A stretch of 64,000 bases of DNA from Ruegeria atlantica (GCF_013032005.1 NZ_WQBE01000006.1:186001-250000), one strand, 5' to 3'. Shown: positions 42,011 to 52,274, numbered from the stretch's first letter. The notes: generated by a model not told the origin, from the letters alone. Made by a program: numbers and translations.

Positions 42011-44407
42011 CTATCCGCGCAACACACCGCCCGTCGCCTTGGAGACCTTGGCGATGATCTTCTCGGCCACCGCTTCGATGTCTTTTTCCTTCAGCGTCGC
42101 GTCGGTTGGCTGCAGGCGCACGGTGATTGCCAGCGATTTTTTACCTTCGCCCAGACTGCCACCGATGAATTCATCAAAGACACGCACATCCTCGATCAGC
42201 GTCTTGTCAGCACCGGCCGCGGCGTTGACCAGCGTCAGCGCCTCGACCCCCTCGTCAACTACAAAGGCAAAGTCACGTTCAACCGCTTGCAGGTCACGCA
42301 GTTCCAGCGCAGCACGGGTGGCGCCGGATTTACGGGGCAGAGGCACCTCGTCCGGCCAGATCGTAAAGGCCATCGCCGGGCCTTTGATATCCAGCGCTTG
42401 CAACACACGAGGGTGCAACTCGCCAAAGACGCCCAGCACCTTTTTCGGACCCAGACAGATTTTGCCGTGACGCCCCGGATGCCACCAGGCATCGCCGTCA
42501 CGCAGGATCTGCACCTTGGCGGGTGCGCCAATGGCGGCCAGCACCGCCTCGGCATCCGCTTTGGCATCGAATACGTCGACCGGGCGCGAGGCCCCATGGA
42601 CGTCCTTGGGACCATTACGACCAACCAGCAGACCGGTGATCTGCGTTTTTTGATCTCCCGGTTCGCCATCATGGAACACCGGACCGACCTCGAACAACGC
42701 CACATCCGCGTAGCCACGCGCCTGATTGCGGGCGGCGGCCTGCAGCAGACCGGGCAGCAGATCGGGGCGCATGTGGCTCATCTCGGTCGAGATCGGGTTT
42801 TCCAACTGCGTCGCTTCGTCCCCGCCACCAAACAAGGCCGCCGAGGCCTGATCGATGAAAGTGTAGGAAACACACTCATTGTACCCCAGCGCTGCACAGG
42901 TGCGGCGCGCCATCGACTGACGGCGTTGTGTCGGGGTCATCACCGGTTTCGGAATGCCATCGGTGATACGTGGCAGCGGTTTGCCCTGCAGCTTGGTCAG
43001 GGATGCAATCCGCGCGACCTCTTCCACCAGATCGGCCTCACCCATGATATCTGGGCGCCAGCTGGGAACATGCGCCATCTCGCCCTCAAGGCGGAATCCC
43101 AGACGAGTCAGGGTCTGGCGTTGTTCGCTTTCGGGGATTTCCATTCCGACCAGAGACTGCACCCGCTCGGCATCCAGTTTAAAGGCGCGCGAATGATCCG
43201 GCGCTTTGCCCGCTTCCACGACCTTGGACACTTCGCCACCGCAGATATCCAAAATCATCTGCGTTGCCTGCTCCAACCCTTCCAGCGTGTATTCCGGGTC
43301 TACCCCACGTTCGAACCGATAGCGCGCATCCGAATTGATTTTCAAAGCCCGCCCCGTCAGGGCGATCTGCACGTGATCCCAGAACGCGCTTTCCAGGAAG
43401 ACATTCACTGTTTCTTCGGTACAGCCGGTTTCCTCACCGCCCATGATACCGGCAATGGATTCCGGGCCTTTGTCGTCGGAAATCACCATCATGCCGGGCT
43501 GCAGAGTGTATTCTTTCTCGTCCAGCGCAACCAGCTTCTCACCACCCTTGGCGCGATGTACCCGCAGATTGCCATGCACCTTGTCCGCATCGAAGACGTG
43601 CAGCGGGCGATTGTGGTCAAAGGTCATATAGTTGGTGATGTCCACCAAAGCCGAAATCGGACGCAGACCGATGGCCTTCAACTGATCCTGCAGCCATTGC
43701 GGGCTGGGTCCGTTCTTAACGCCCTTGATCAGACGTCCGGTGAAATGGGGCGCGCCGTCCAGCGTATCCTCATCAATCGTCACCTTGATTGGGCTTTCGA
43801 AATCACCCGGCACCGGAGTGTAGTCACGCTGTTTCAACTTACCAATGCCACGCGCGGCCAGATCGCGGGCAATCCCTTCGACGCCAAGCGCATCGGGGCG
43901 GTTCGGGGTGATCGCGATCTCGATCATCGGATCAACCTTCGACGGCTCATTCTCAGCCAGCCAGTCGATGAATTTGTCACCGACCTTGCCCGAAGGCAGC
44001 TCGATGATGCCGTCATGCTCATCCGACAACTCCAGCTCACGCTCGGACGCCATCATGCCAAAGCTTTCGACGCCGCGGATCTTGCCGACGTTGATGGTCA
44101 GGTCCAGACCGGGGATATACATACCTGGTTTGCAAACCACGACGGTGATCCCTTCACGCGCGTTGGGGGCACCGCAGATGATCTGCAATTCACCCTCATC
44201 GGTGTCCACCTTACAGACGCGCAGCTTGTCAGCGTCGGGGTGTTTCTCGGCGTGTTTCACATACCCAAGGGTAAAGTCCTTCAGCCGGTCCGCCGGGTTC
44301 ACGATCTCTTCGACCTCAAGGCCCAGATCAGTCAGCGCCTCAGCAATCTCATCCACCGAAGCGTTGGTGTCGAGGTGGTCTTTCAACCAGGAAAGAGTGA
44401 ATTTCAT
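42011..44407 (-). CDS. pheT: Phenylalanyl-tRNA synthetase beta subunit
   Basis: The 798-residue subunit pairs with PheS in the alpha2beta2 enzyme that charges tRNA-Phe. It has the N-terminal tRNA-binding domain (LRVCKVDTDEGELQIICGAPN), the B5 and B3/B4 editing domains, RYERGVDPE (read RFERGVDPE here), the catalytic-like core, and a C-terminal FDX-ACB anticodon-binding domain ending GGVLRG. Length is normal. Unlike most bacteria, it is separated from pheS by about 2.2 kb holding three unrelated genes. Confidence 0.96.
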   Translation of the reverse strand: MKFTLSWLKDHLDTNASVDEIAEALTDLGLEVEEIVNPADRLKDFTLGYVKHAEKHPDADKLRVCKVDTDEGELQIICGAPNAREGITVVVCKPGMYIPGLDLTINVGKIRGVESFGMMASERELELSDEHDGIIELPSGKVGDKFIDWLAENEPSKVDPMIEIAITPNRPDALGVEGIARDLAARGIGKLKQRDYTPVPGDFESPIKVTIDEDTLDGAPHFTGRLIKGVKNGPSPQWLQDQLKAIGLRPISALVDITNYMTFDHNRPLHVFDADKVHGNLRVHRAKGGEKLVALDEKEYTLQPGMMVISDDKGPESIAGIMGGEETGCTEETVNVFLESAFWDHVQIALTGRALKINSDARYRFERGVDPEYTLEGLEQATQMILDICGGEVSKVVEAGKAPDHSRAFKLDAERVQSLVGMEIPESEQRQTLTRLGFRLEGEMAHVPSWRPDIMGEADLVEEVARIASLTKLQGKPLPRITDGIPKPVMTPTQRRQSMARRTCAALGYNECVSYTFIDQASAALFGGGDEATQLENPISTEMSHMRPDLLPGLLQAAARNQARGYADVALFEVGPVFHDGEPGDQKTQITGLLVGRNGPKDVHGASRPVDVFDAKADAEAVLAAIGAPAKVQILRDGDAWWHPGRHGKICLGPKKVLGVFGELHPRVLQALDIKGPAMAFTIWPDEVPLPRKSGATRAALELRDLQAVERDFAFVVDEGVEALTLVNAAAGADKTLIEDVRVFDEFIGGSLGEGKKSLAITVRLQPTDATLKEKDIEAVAEKIIAKVSKATGGVLRG

Positions 44408-44495
44408 CGGTCGGTTTCCGCCAGTAAATCTCGGGTCAGACCGCGTTTACCGGATAATGCGCAGAGGGGAAAGAGGGCGCGTAGAACCGCCGCGC

Positions 44496-44903
44496 CTACT
44501 CCGCGGTCACTGTGTTGGCAACGCTGTCCGATCCAGCAAACACCGCCAAAATCCGCGCGATCCCGTCGCCGGTATTCTCACCGGCATGGGGCGACCGGAA
44601 CGCCTCAACCAGCGCATCACCTTCCTTATAGGTCCGGCTGCCCGCGTCGCCGTAATCGACGGTGATCTCACCTTCAAGGATATAGGCCGCCAGCGGAGCG
44701 TCATGACGGTGCAGGCCGGTTTTCTGACCGGGCTGCATGGTGACGATGGCCATGGTGATCTGCGGGGTGCCGTCGGGATATTCCAGCGCCTCGCCGATGA
44801 CCGAAGTTTCGGTCTGCAGCAGCAAGTCAACCGGTGGATAGGTGTCACGTGCAAAGACCGGTGCGGCGGCAAGGATCAGGGCGAAGGGCAAAAGCAGTTT
44901 CAT
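44496..44903 (-). CDS. Secreted cupin-domain protein
   Basis: The 135-residue precursor has a signal peptide ending PVFA. The mature part is a single small cupin with GLHRHDAPLAAYILEGEITV (the HxH...E metal motif) and EAFRSPHAGENTGD carrying the second histidine. Its metal and substrate are unknown. It lies between pheT and the esterase, all on the minus strand, and may share the pheS-pheT transcript. Confidence 0.9.
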   Translation of the reverse strand: MKLLLPFALILAAAPVFARDTYPPVDLLLQTETSVIGEALEYPDGTPQITMAIVTMQPGQKTGLHRHDAPLAAYILEGEITVDYGDAGSRTYKEGDALVEAFRSPHAGENTGDGIARILAVFAGSDSVANTVTAE

Positions 44904-44972
44904 GCGGCAAGGAATCCCGTGTCAGATCGTTTCGCCTAACTGGAAGGGGGACGCACGGCGATGTCAAACGGT

Positions 44973-45767
44973 TCAGGGATAGCTTGGGGTGCGGCCCAAC
45001 AATTCATCCAACTGCCGTCCGATCCAGCCGTGGGGGATGAAATGCCCGCCCGGATGCGTGTCCAACACCACCTGCCCCTGCGCGCAATCGGTCCACTCCA
45101 TGCGGCTGAGCGTCAGGATCGGCACCACGCTCCAATCTCCACGCGGGGTCGCGTCGTGGCAGCCGTATTTCTGCCGCCACAGCGCCACCGGATAGGTGGT
45201 GTCGCCATCCGAGCCATAGGGGAAATCCATCACCGTATCGCTGAGGCCATGCACATGGCGCACCTCACGCGGGGCCTGCGGGCACTCCTCAGTCTGGCGG
45301 ATGCTGCCCGCAACGGCTAATAGCGCCGCCGTGTCATTGCCCGACTGGCAGACATAGCGCCACGCCATCGCACCACCAAAGGAATAACCCGAGACATAGA
45401 TGCGCTCCGGGTCAATGGGATAGCGTTTGGCCACGTCCTCAAGCACCCGGTCGGCAAAAGGCACGTCGCCGGTATCCGAGGTCCAGAAATCCCAGCTTTT
45501 GCCCAACCCGTTCGGCGCCACCAGCAACACGCCGCGCAATTTCGTGGCCCCCGCGATGCGCTCATGGTTCACCACCACATTCCCCTGCCGCGCCCAGCCG
45601 TGGAAATGCAGCAACACCGGCAGAGGCGTTTCGCCATCCCACCCGTCAGGTTCCAGCACATGATACGAGCGGTCACCGACCTGGCAGGCGGTATCGCCGT
45701 GACAGGATTCGATTGCAGAGGTTTGAGTGGCGGTCAGCAGGAAGAAGCAGAGCAGTCGGTAAATCAT
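44973..45767 (-). CDS. Secreted alpha/beta hydrolase, PHB-depolymerase/feruloyl-esterase-like (LpqC type)
   Basis: The 264-residue precursor has a signal peptide (MIYRLLCFFLLTATQTSA) and an alpha/beta hydrolase body with the nucleophile elbow GYSFGGAM, LLHFHGWARQG as the oxyanion region, VHGLSDTVMD with the acid, and GGHFIPHGW with the catalytic His. Such poly(3-hydroxybutyrate) depolymerase-like or feruloyl esterase-like enzymes act on ester bonds outside the cytoplasm; the substrate is unknown. Confidence 0.88.
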   Translation of the reverse strand: MIYRLLCFFLLTATQTSAIESCHGDTACQVGDRSYHVLEPDGWDGETPLPVLLHFHGWARQGNVVVNHERIAGATKLRGVLLVAPNGLGKSWDFWTSDTGDVPFADRVLEDVAKRYPIDPERIYVSGYSFGGAMAWRYVCQSGNDTAALLAVAGSIRQTEECPQAPREVRHVHGLSDTVMDFPYGSDGDTTYPVALWRQKYGCHDATPRGDWSVVPILTLSRMEWTDCAQGQVVLDTHPGGHFIPHGWIGRQLDELLGRTPSYP

Positions 45768-45839
45768 CCGTCGAACCCTAGCGAGCCTGCGCCCGCTGTC
45801 ACGTCACAACCCCGTGGGCGCATGTAACAAGCCGCGTTG

Positions 45840-45963
45840 TCGCCAGACCGCGGGATGGCGATCCTCGGTTTGTGGTGGGCGATTTATACTTACCAAGTCC
45901 GTGTATCGTTCAATCGGAGTGCTTGCGGAGACAAATCGCCAGCCCGTGCGGGCGGTCTGGCGA
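45840..45963. repeat. Inverted repeat pair flanking ~100 bases next to the inserted ORF
   Basis: TCGCCAGACCGC at 45840-45851 and its exact reverse complement GCGGTCTGGCGA at 45952-45963 enclose about 100 bases without a convincing gene. The right arm is itself part of a nested hairpin (ATCGCCAG ... CTGGCGAT with CCCG/CGGG inside) that could terminate the adjacent minus-strand gene. The whole 208-base gap shows no other feature. Confidence 0.6.
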
Positions 45964-45975
45964 TGGCGCGGCGGC

Positions 45976-46617
45976 CTATCGGCCTTTGCTCCACTGCTTT
46001 CTCTCCATCCTGATTTCCGGCAAAAGCATCTGACTAAGTGTTTCAATTGCGGCATCCACGCGAGGAGTCAGCTCATCGTACTGCCCTCCCGTAGAGTACA
46101 TCGCTTTATTAAGCTGCTGGTAAAGCTCAACGTGCTCAGGCCTAGGGTTTGCCGCCAAATTCCAGCCGCTTAGCGTAGCCAACGCAGCGTAGACTTCTTG
46201 TCGTACGTCAAACAATTCGTCGACAGCCGATTTGACGTCATTGGAACCGACATATGCTTCATGAAGAACTTGTAGTTCTCGCAAGCGTTCAAAATCCTCT
46301 TTGTAGCTTGCTAGGCGATTGAGCTTCATATCAATTATTTCTTGCCGAGTATCATCCGCGTCAGCGCGTACTTGCTCCATAACGCTTCGGACACTGGCAA
46401 TCGCAAGTTTGACGTTCAACGCGACACTCAACAGTTGCTCAGCAGTCTCTGCCGTTCGTTTTGAAACATGTTCCCGTCTCCATGCATTGAGCTGCACGTA
46501 AGCAACCCCAACACCGATCACGATTGCCAGATTTCTAAGCCATTCAGTTACTGGACCAACCCAATAGAAGTCACGGCACACATTCTCGCATGCCGTAATC
46601 ACTTCGACTTCGCTCAC
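45976..46617 (-). CDS. Unknown membrane-anchored helical protein behind pheS
   Basis: The 213-residue product has one hydrophobic segment (about residues 24-44) and a long helical remainder rich in Glu, Arg and Leu that probably forms coiled coil. I do not recognise it. It starts with a GTG whose last two bases overlap the pheS stop (GTGA), and it is visibly AT-richer than pheS or gshA, with less biased codons. An inverted repeat lies right after its stop. It looks like an acquired gene lodged between pheS and pheT. Confidence 0.68.
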   Translation of the reverse strand: MSEVEVITACENVCRDFYWVGPVTEWLRNLAIVIGVGVAYVQLNAWRREHVSKRTAETAEQLLSVALNVKLAIASVRSVMEQVRADADDTRQEIIDMKLNRLASYKEDFERLRELQVLHEAYVGSNDVKSAVDELFDVRQEVYAALATLSGWNLAANPRPEHVELYQQLNKAMYSTGGQYDELTPRVDAAIETLSQMLLPEIRMERKQWSKGR

Positions 46618-47687
46618 CGAGACAAACCACCATGCAGGTTCGGCATATCCAGCGCCGCAAATCCGTAGTGTCTCAGCCAGCGCAGGTCGCTGTCAAAGAA
46701 CGCGCGCAGGTCAGGAATGCCGTATTTCAGCATCGCCAGACGGTCGATGCCGATGCCAAAGGCAAAGCCCTGATAAACTTCGGGGTCGATGCCACCAGCC
46801 GCAATCACCTTGGGGTGGACCATGCCCGAGCCCAGGATCTCCATCCAGTCGTCGCCCTCGCCGATCTTCAGCTGACCGTTATCCCAGGAACAGCGGATAT
46901 CGACCTCGGCCGACGGCTCGGTGAAGGGGAAGTGTGAGGCCCGGAAGCGCAGTTCGACATCGTCGACCTCAAAGAACGCCTTCACAAATTCTTCCAGAAC
47001 CCATTTCAGGTTCGCCATCGAGATGTCCTTGTCGATAGCCAGCCCCTCGACCTGATGGAACATCGGCGTGTGGGTCTGGTCATAGTCGGCGCGGTAGACG
47101 CCGCCCGGACAGATGACACGGATCGGCGCGCCCTGTTTCTCCATCGACCGAATCTGCACTGGCGAGGTATGGGTGCGCAGCACGTGCGGCGGGCGGTTAT
47201 CGCCCTCGGCGCGGTGCATATAGAACGTGTCCATCTCGGCCCGCGCGGGGTGGTGGCCGGGGATGTTCAGGGCGTCAAAGTTGTACCAATCGTCTTCGAT
47301 CCGCGGCCCTTCGGCCACCGAAAAGCCCAGTTCGGCAAAGATCGCGGTCAGTTCCTCGGTCGCCTGGCTGATCGGGTGAATCGAGCCCTGACGGCGCGCG
47401 CGGGTCGGCAGGGTGACGTCCAGCCATTCGGTGCGCAGACGCTCATCCAGTGCGGCATCGGCCAGCGCGGATTTCTTGGCGGACAGGGCCGAGTTGATTT
47501 CGTCCTTCAGGGCGTTCAGCGCCGGGCCTGCGACCTGCCGCTCCTCGGGCGTCATTTTACCCAGCTCGCGCATCTTCAGCGCGACCTCGCCCTTTTTGCC
47601 CACGGCGGCGACGCGGATCGCCTCAAGCGCGTTTTCGTCGCCTGCTTCGGCGATCTGCCCCAGATATTTTGCCTTAAGATCGTCCAT
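46614..47687 (-). CDS. pheS: Phenylalanyl-tRNA synthetase alpha subunit
   Basis: The catalytic subunit of the phenylalanine enzyme. The 357-residue product has the coiled-coil N-terminus, [36 protein letters not shown] (motif 2 region), [19 protein letters not shown] and [18 protein letters not shown] (motif 3). The ATG at 47687 is preferred to the GTG one codon earlier. An AT-richer ORF overlaps its stop by 4 bases, and pheT lies farther downstream on the same strand. Confidence 0.96.
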   Translation of the reverse strand: MDDLKAKYLGQIAEAGDENALEAIRVAAVGKKGEVALKMRELGKMTPEERQVAGPALNALKDEINSALSAKKSALADAALDERLRTEWLDVTLPTRARRQGSIHPISQATEELTAIFAELGFSVAEGPRIEDDWYNFDALNIPGHHPARAEMDTFYMHRAEGDNRPPHVLRTHTSPVQIRSMEKQGAPIRVICPGGVYRADYDQTHTPMFHQVEGLAIDKDISMANLKWVLEEFVKAFFEVDDVELRFRASHFPFTEPSAEVDIRCSWDNGQLKIGEGDDWMEILGSGMVHPKVIAAGGIDPEVYQGFAFGIGIDRLAMLKYGIPDLRAFFDSDLRWLRHYGFAALDMPNLHGGLSR

Positions 47688-47769
47688 CACGCTTTCCGAA
47701 CTGGCCCCTGAATTTGGTCCAGAACCTGCTATCGGCCAATCCCGGTGAATGCAAGCCGCACGGCGCGGA

Positions 47770-49140
47770 TCAATAGCTGTATTCCGGGAACACCCGCGTC
47801 AGATCGCCATTCCAATCGCCATTGTAGTGATCCAGCAACTCATCCGCCGGAACCTTGCCGGTTTCGATGCTGTCCTTCAGCGCGTTGAGGAAATGCGTCT
47901 CATCCGGGACCAGGCCACCTGCACCAGGGAAGGCACGGGATTTCAGACCGGCCTCGGAAATCGAGACCACCTCGCGTGCCAGATCGTGCATGTTGATGTT
48001 GCCGACCTGTGCCTGCAGCCCGTCCTTCGCGGCCTCGACACGCAATGCCTCGCGAGTTTCCGCGTCCCAGCCTTTGACCAGATCCCAGGCTGCATCCAAT
48101 GCACCCTGATCATAGGTCAGGCCAACCCAGAACGCAGGCAGCGCACACAGGCGTCGCCAAGGGCCCCCATCAGCGCCGCGCATCTCCATGAACTTCTTGA
48201 TCCGCGCCTCGGGGAAGGCCGTGGTTAAGTGATCGGCCCAATCCGACAGGGTCGGCGTTTCACCCGGCAGCGCGGGCAGTTTGCCCTGCAGGAAGTCGCG
48301 GAAGGACTGTCCCAACGCGTCGATATACTGACCGTCGCGATAGACGAAATACATCGGCACATCCAACGCGTATTGGACCCAGCGTTCGAACCCGAACCCG
48401 TCCTCGAACACAAAGGGCAGCATCCCGGTACGCGCATCGTCGAGATGCTGCCAGATATAGCTGCGCCAGCTTTTCTGGCCGTTGGGTTTGCCATCGAAGA
48501 ACGGAGAGTTGGCGAACAGCGCCGTTGCCACCGGTTGCAAGGCCAGCGCGACCCGCAGTTTCTGCACCATGTCGGCCTCGGACCCAAAGTCGATATTGAC
48601 CTGCACCGTGCAAGTCCGGCGCATCATCGACCGACCCATGGTGCCGACTTTCTCCATGTAGTCATTCATCAGCTTGTAACGGCCCTTGGGCATCAGCGGC
48701 ATATCGTCGTGCGACCACGTTGGCGCGGCACCAAGACCGATGAAGCCGACGCCGATCTTGTCAGCAATATCCTTCACGTCGCGCAGATGCGCGTTCACCT
48801 CGTCACAGGTCTCATGGATGGTTTCCAAAGGCGCACCCGACAGTTCCAACTGTCCACCGGGTTCGAGCGAGACATTGGCGCCGTCTTTTTGCAGGCCGAT
48901 CAGCTTGCCGTTTTCTTCCAGCGGCTCCCAATCGTGCAGGTCGCGCAGACCTTTGAGCACGGCCAGAATCGAGCGCTCGCCCTCATAGGGCAGCGGCTTC
49001 AGCGTGTCTTTGCAATAGCCGAACTTTTCATGTTCGGTCCCGATGCGCCAATCCTGTTTGGGCTTGCAGCCCGATTCCAAATATTCAGCCAGTTGCTCAT
49101 GGCGTTCGATCGGTCCGCCGCCGGACTGGGGGATGGACAT
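47770..49140 (-). CDS. gshA: Glutamate-cysteine ligase (plant/alphaproteobacterial type)
   Basis: The first enzyme of glutathione synthesis, joining glutamate and cysteine with ATP. The 456-residue protein has [42 protein letters not shown] and [25 protein letters not shown] (in outline), typical of the GCS2-like group in alphaproteobacteria and plants rather than the E. coli type. It is about 80 bases upstream of pheS on the same strand. Confidence 0.94.
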   Translation of the reverse strand: MSIPQSGGGPIERHEQLAEYLESGCKPKQDWRIGTEHEKFGYCKDTLKPLPYEGERSILAVLKGLRDLHDWEPLEENGKLIGLQKDGANVSLEPGGQLELSGAPLETIHETCDEVNAHLRDVKDIADKIGVGFIGLGAAPTWSHDDMPLMPKGRYKLMNDYMEKVGTMGRSMMRRTCTVQVNIDFGSEADMVQKLRVALALQPVATALFANSPFFDGKPNGQKSWRSYIWQHLDDARTGMLPFVFEDGFGFERWVQYALDVPMYFVYRDGQYIDALGQSFRDFLQGKLPALPGETPTLSDWADHLTTAFPEARIKKFMEMRGADGGPWRRLCALPAFWVGLTYDQGALDAAWDLVKGWDAETREALRVEAAKDGLQAQVGNINMHDLAREVVSISEAGLKSRAFPGAGGLVPDETHFLNALKDSIETGKVPADELLDHYNGDWNGDLTRVFPEYSY

Positions 49141-49204
49141 GAGTCGCGCTCCGATCCTGATGTGTCTGTCGTTTGGTCAGTCGTGGGGGCAAACCGCGCC
49201 AGTG

Positions 49205-49732
49205 TCAATGCAGCCTGAGATGCGCCGGGCGCGTGGGCGTGCGTTCCCAGATCACCACCTGATGTGGCGCGCCGCTGTTTAGTTCCGCCAGCATTTGTTC
49301 GGTTTTTAGCCCCGGCAGCGCCGAGAAGACATCGAACAGCGCCTCGGCCCCTTCGGCATTCACAGGAATGTGAAGCACCGGCTGACCCGGTTGTTCCAGC
49401 ACCCAATGCGCAGGCGACGACGTCGGGTCCAGCGCCAGACGCTCAATTTCACGCGCAGCGACTATGCCGCCGTCCAACGGGCCCAGATAAGTGATCTGGC
49501 CTTCGTCAATGGTTACTACGCCCGGTCCACCGGCCCCGGTGCGGAAGCGGGCACGCTGAATGCCGATGACCGCAAGCGCGACTGAGACCAGAACCAGCAC
49601 CCAGCCGAGCCATCCCAGCAACCCACCGGGGCCGCTGATCCAGCTGAGCCCCACCAGCAGGACAGCCCCCGCCACCAGCACTTCGCGCCAGCGCCACAGG
49701 GTCAGTTTGGCTTCGGGTCGGATGAAACTCAT
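49205..49732 (-). CDS. Small two-helix membrane protein of unknown function
   Basis: The 175-residue protein has two adjacent hydrophobic segments (about 19-34 and 36-58), then a soluble part with GGIVAAREIERLALDP and HIPVNAEGAEALFDVFSALPGL. The ATG at 49732 overlaps the stop of the GNAT gene by 4 bases, which rules out the longer upstream frame. I do not recognise the family. Its operon partners (GNAT, rsmE) suggest a housekeeping context. Confidence 0.78.
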   Translation of the reverse strand: MSFIRPEAKLTLWRWREVLVAGAVLLVGLSWISGPGGLLGWLGWVLVLVSVALAVIGIQRARFRTGAGGPGVVTIDEGQITYLGPLDGGIVAAREIERLALDPTSSPAHWVLEQPGQPVLHIPVNAEGAEALFDVFSALPGLKTEQMLAELNSGAPHQVVIWERTPTRPAHLRLH

Positions 49733-50577
49733 GCCGTGTCCTCGGGGTTTGTGAACAGGATCAGTGAATACTGCCCCGCCGGTTGAAATCCGATTCCGAT
49801 ATAGGCACGCGCGGCGGAATCGGAAGCCGCGAACAGAACTGCACGGGTCACTCCGGCTCGGCACGCCTCAAGCAGATGCAGCGCAACCGCTAAGCGGGCG
49901 TAGCCATGGCCGCGAAGGTTGGGCGGTGTATAGACGCCGCCGATTTGTACAATCTCGGGCAGGCGGGCGTTGAATCCGGTCATGGCAACCGGCTGTCCGT
50001 CGATCAGCAGAACCCGGTGAGAATCGCGGGCTGTATACGCCAGATAATCCTCGCCCGCCTGTTTCTGCGAGCGTTCTGGATCGAAATCCATTGCCTCGAT
50101 CAGATAACGTTCACGCCACCCTTCAGTGACCGCCTTGTCGACTTCGCCCAAGGGCACAATTTCGGCGCCCTCGGCATTAGGCAGCACAAGCTGGTCCAAA
50201 TCCAGCGAGAAACCCGGCTCATCACTGTTCAGCGTCGCGGGGCGACCTTCCCACCCGGCCAGCCGCATGATCCTGCGTGCCTGCACCGCCTCGGCAGCCA
50301 GCCCAAACAGCTTGCGGCCACGGATCAGAGCAATCGCGTCTGCAAGCTCCTGACCGGAACAGTCGGGACATTGTGGCAGGACCATGCCTTCGTTGGTGAT
50401 GCCAAACACGGCCCGTGGTTCATTCCCCAGAACCCAGAAATTCACCGCACGCGGGTGAGACCCACACAAACCATGATCCCGCAGATTGGCCAACGGGAAC
50501 ATCGAGGTCTGAATATGCTGCGAAAGAAATGCGTCGATCTTTGGCGCATCAGCGGCTTGCGCTAATTGCCATGTCAC
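49729..50577 (-). CDS. GNAT family N-acetyltransferase
   Basis: The 282-residue protein has a degenerate N-terminal half and a C-terminal GNAT domain with IVQIGGVYTPPNLRGHGYAR (the acetyl-CoA-binding Q/RxxGxG/A element) and AYIGIGFQPAGQYSLILF. The substrate is unknown. The start is a GTG at 50577 that overlaps the rsmE stop by 4 bases (GTGA). It forms an operon with rsmE and the following membrane-protein gene. Confidence 0.88.
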   Translation of the reverse strand: MTWQLAQAADAPKIDAFLSQHIQTSMFPLANLRDHGLCGSHPRAVNFWVLGNEPRAVFGITNEGMVLPQCPDCSGQELADAIALIRGRKLFGLAAEAVQARRIMRLAGWEGRPATLNSDEPGFSLDLDQLVLPNAEGAEIVPLGEVDKAVTEGWRERYLIEAMDFDPERSQKQAGEDYLAYTARDSHRVLLIDGQPVAMTGFNARLPEIVQIGGVYTPPNLRGHGYARLAVALHLLEACRAGVTRAVLFAASDSAARAYIGIGFQPAGQYSLILFTNPEDTA

Positions 50578-51299
50578 GACCAATCCCCCAGCGCCTGCTG
50601 CCACATGGTCAGCGCCGCAACGGCCGCCGTATCGGCGCGCAGGATACGCGGGCCCAGACTGACCACATGGGCAAAGGGCAAGCCAACAAGACGCGTGCGT
50701 TCACGATCCGAAAAGCCGCCCTCGGGGCCGATCAGTATGGCCCAGGGCTGCCCCTTCTCCTGTGCCGCCAAGCGCAGCGCCGACCCAACTTCGGCCTCGT
50801 TACAAAACATCAGCTGACGGCCATCGGGCCATGCATCCAGAACACGGTCAAGCCGTTGTAGATCGGCGACCTCGGGCACGAAGGTGCCTCCGCATTGCTC
50901 GGCGGCCTCAACCGCGTGGGCTTGCAGGCGGTCCTGTCGGATACGTTCGGAATTGGTGAACTCGGTCTGCACGGGCAGGATCCGAGCCGCACCCATTTCC
51001 GCCGCCTTTTCAACGATGAAATCAGTGCGCGCCTTTTTGATCGGCGCGAACAGGAACCACAGATCGGGCGGCATTTGCAGCGGCTTGGTCTGTTCCACAC
51101 AGGTCAGAACGCCACTGCGCTTTCCCGCTTCGGCAACCTCGGCCAACCACTCTCCGTCCCGGCCATTGAACAGGGCCACGTGGCCGCCCGCAGCCATGCG
51201 CATGACACCGAACAGGTAATGAGCCTGCTCGCGCGTCAAATCAACGGATTGCCCCTGACCCAGAGGGTGCTCTACATACAGTCTGATCTTTGCACTCAT
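50574..51299 (-). CDS. rsmE: 16S rRNA (uracil(1498)-N3)-methyltransferase RsmE
   Basis: RsmE methylates U1498 of 16S rRNA using S-adenosylmethionine. The 241-residue SPOUT-fold protein has the N-terminal PUA-like part (LTREQAHYLFGVMRM) and the trefoil-knot motifs KAAEMGAARILPVQTEFT, LIGPEGGFSDRERT and VSLGPRILRADTAAVAAL. It is divergent from ubiA with only a 12-base gap, so the promoters must overlap the neighbouring coding regions. Confidence 0.95.
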   Translation of the reverse strand: MSAKIRLYVEHPLGQGQSVDLTREQAHYLFGVMRMAAGGHVALFNGRDGEWLAEVAEAGKRSGVLTCVEQTKPLQMPPDLWFLFAPIKKARTDFIVEKAAEMGAARILPVQTEFTNSERIRQDRLQAHAVEAAEQCGGTFVPEVADLQRLDRVLDAWPDGRQLMFCNEAEVGSALRLAAQEKGQPWAILIGPEGGFSDRERTRLVGLPFAHVVSLGPRILRADTAAVAALTMWQQALGDWS

Positions 51300-51311
51300 G
51301 AGGCCTTACAT

Positions 51312-52274
51312 ATGCAAGGCAACGCCCCAACACCAGACGGCCAGGTCGCCGATGCCGTATCCGGCAACTGGGTCGACACCCACGCGCCTGAATTCACCCG
51401 CCCCTATCTGCGCCTCAGCCGCGCGGACCGGCCCATCGGTACGTGGTTGCTGCTGATTCCGTGCTGGTGGGGTCTGGCGCTGGCGATCCTTAGCGACGGC
51501 AATCCCAGGTGGGAGGATCTGTGGATCGCCATCGGCTGCGCCCTCGGCGCATTCCTGATGCGCGGAGCAGGCTGTACGTGGAACGACATCACCGATCGCG
51601 AATTTGACGGGCAGGTGGAGCGCACACGCTCGCGCCCGATTCCATCCGGTCAAGTCAGTGTGCGGCAGGCGGTGATCTGGATGGGCCTACAATGCCTGAT
51701 GGCGCTGGGGATTCTGCTGACCTTCAACCAGGCCGCCATCGCCATGGGCGTGCTGTCGCTACTGCCGGTGACGATCTATCCCTTTGCCAAACGGTTCACA
51801 TGGTGGCCGCAGGTGTTTCTGGGGCTTGCCTTCAACTGGGGCATCCTGTTGGCCTGGGCCGCGCATACGGGCACGGTCAGTGCGCCTGCAATCATATTGT
51901 ACTTGGCAGGTATCGCCTGGACGCTGTTCTATGACACGATCTATGCCCATCAGGACGCAGAAGATGATGAGTTGATTGGCATCAAATCCACCGCCCGGCT
52001 ATTTGGCACCGATACAGGGCGCTGGCTGAAGTACTTTCTGGTGGCGACGGTTTTCCTGATGGGTCTGGCCATTATCGACGGGGCGCTGGCACAAGCCTCA
52101 ATCATGTCTTTGGCCGTGGCCTTGGCCGGGCCATGGGCGATGGGCTGGCACATGGCTTGGCAATTGCGCGGGCTGGATCTTGAGGATAACGCGAAGCTGC
52201 TGCAATTGTTCCGCGCCAATCGGGACACCGGCCTTATTCCGCTGATCTTCCTCTGCGTCGCACTGTTGCTCTGA
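51312..52274 (+). CDS. ubiA: 4-hydroxybenzoate octaprenyltransferase UbiA
   Basis: UbiA attaches the polyprenyl chain to 4-hydroxybenzoate in ubiquinone synthesis. The 320-residue membrane protein has the two Asp-rich motifs, GCTWNDITDREFDGQVERTR and YDTIYAHQDAEDD, and about eight hydrophobic segments. The ATG at 51312 gives a normal-length N-terminus. It starts 12 bases from rsmE on the opposite strand and precedes the OmpA/BON gene. Confidence 0.95.
   Translation: MQGNAPTPDGQVADAVSGNWVDTHAPEFTRPYLRLSRADRPIGTWLLLIPCWWGLALAILSDGNPRWEDLWIAIGCALGAFLMRGAGCTWNDITDREFDGQVERTRSRPIPSGQVSVRQAVIWMGLQCLMALGILLTFNQAAIAMGVLSLLPVTIYPFAKRFTWWPQVFLGLAFNWGILLAWAAHTGTVSAPAIILYLAGIAWTLFYDTIYAHQDAEDDELIGIKSTARLFGTDTGRWLKYFLVATVFLMGLAIIDGALAQASIMSLAVALAGPWAMGWHMAWQLRGLDLEDNAKLLQLFRANRDTGLIPLIFLCVALLL

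Noticed and set aside
41999..44665. An 888-residue open frame on the plus strand covering pheT
   Set aside because: It is antisense to a complete, clearly recognisable pheT, shows no family features, and arises from the high GC third positions.
48229..49218. Long plus-strand frame over gshA
   Set aside because: It is antisense to a full-length glutamate-cysteine ligase and has no recognisable domain.
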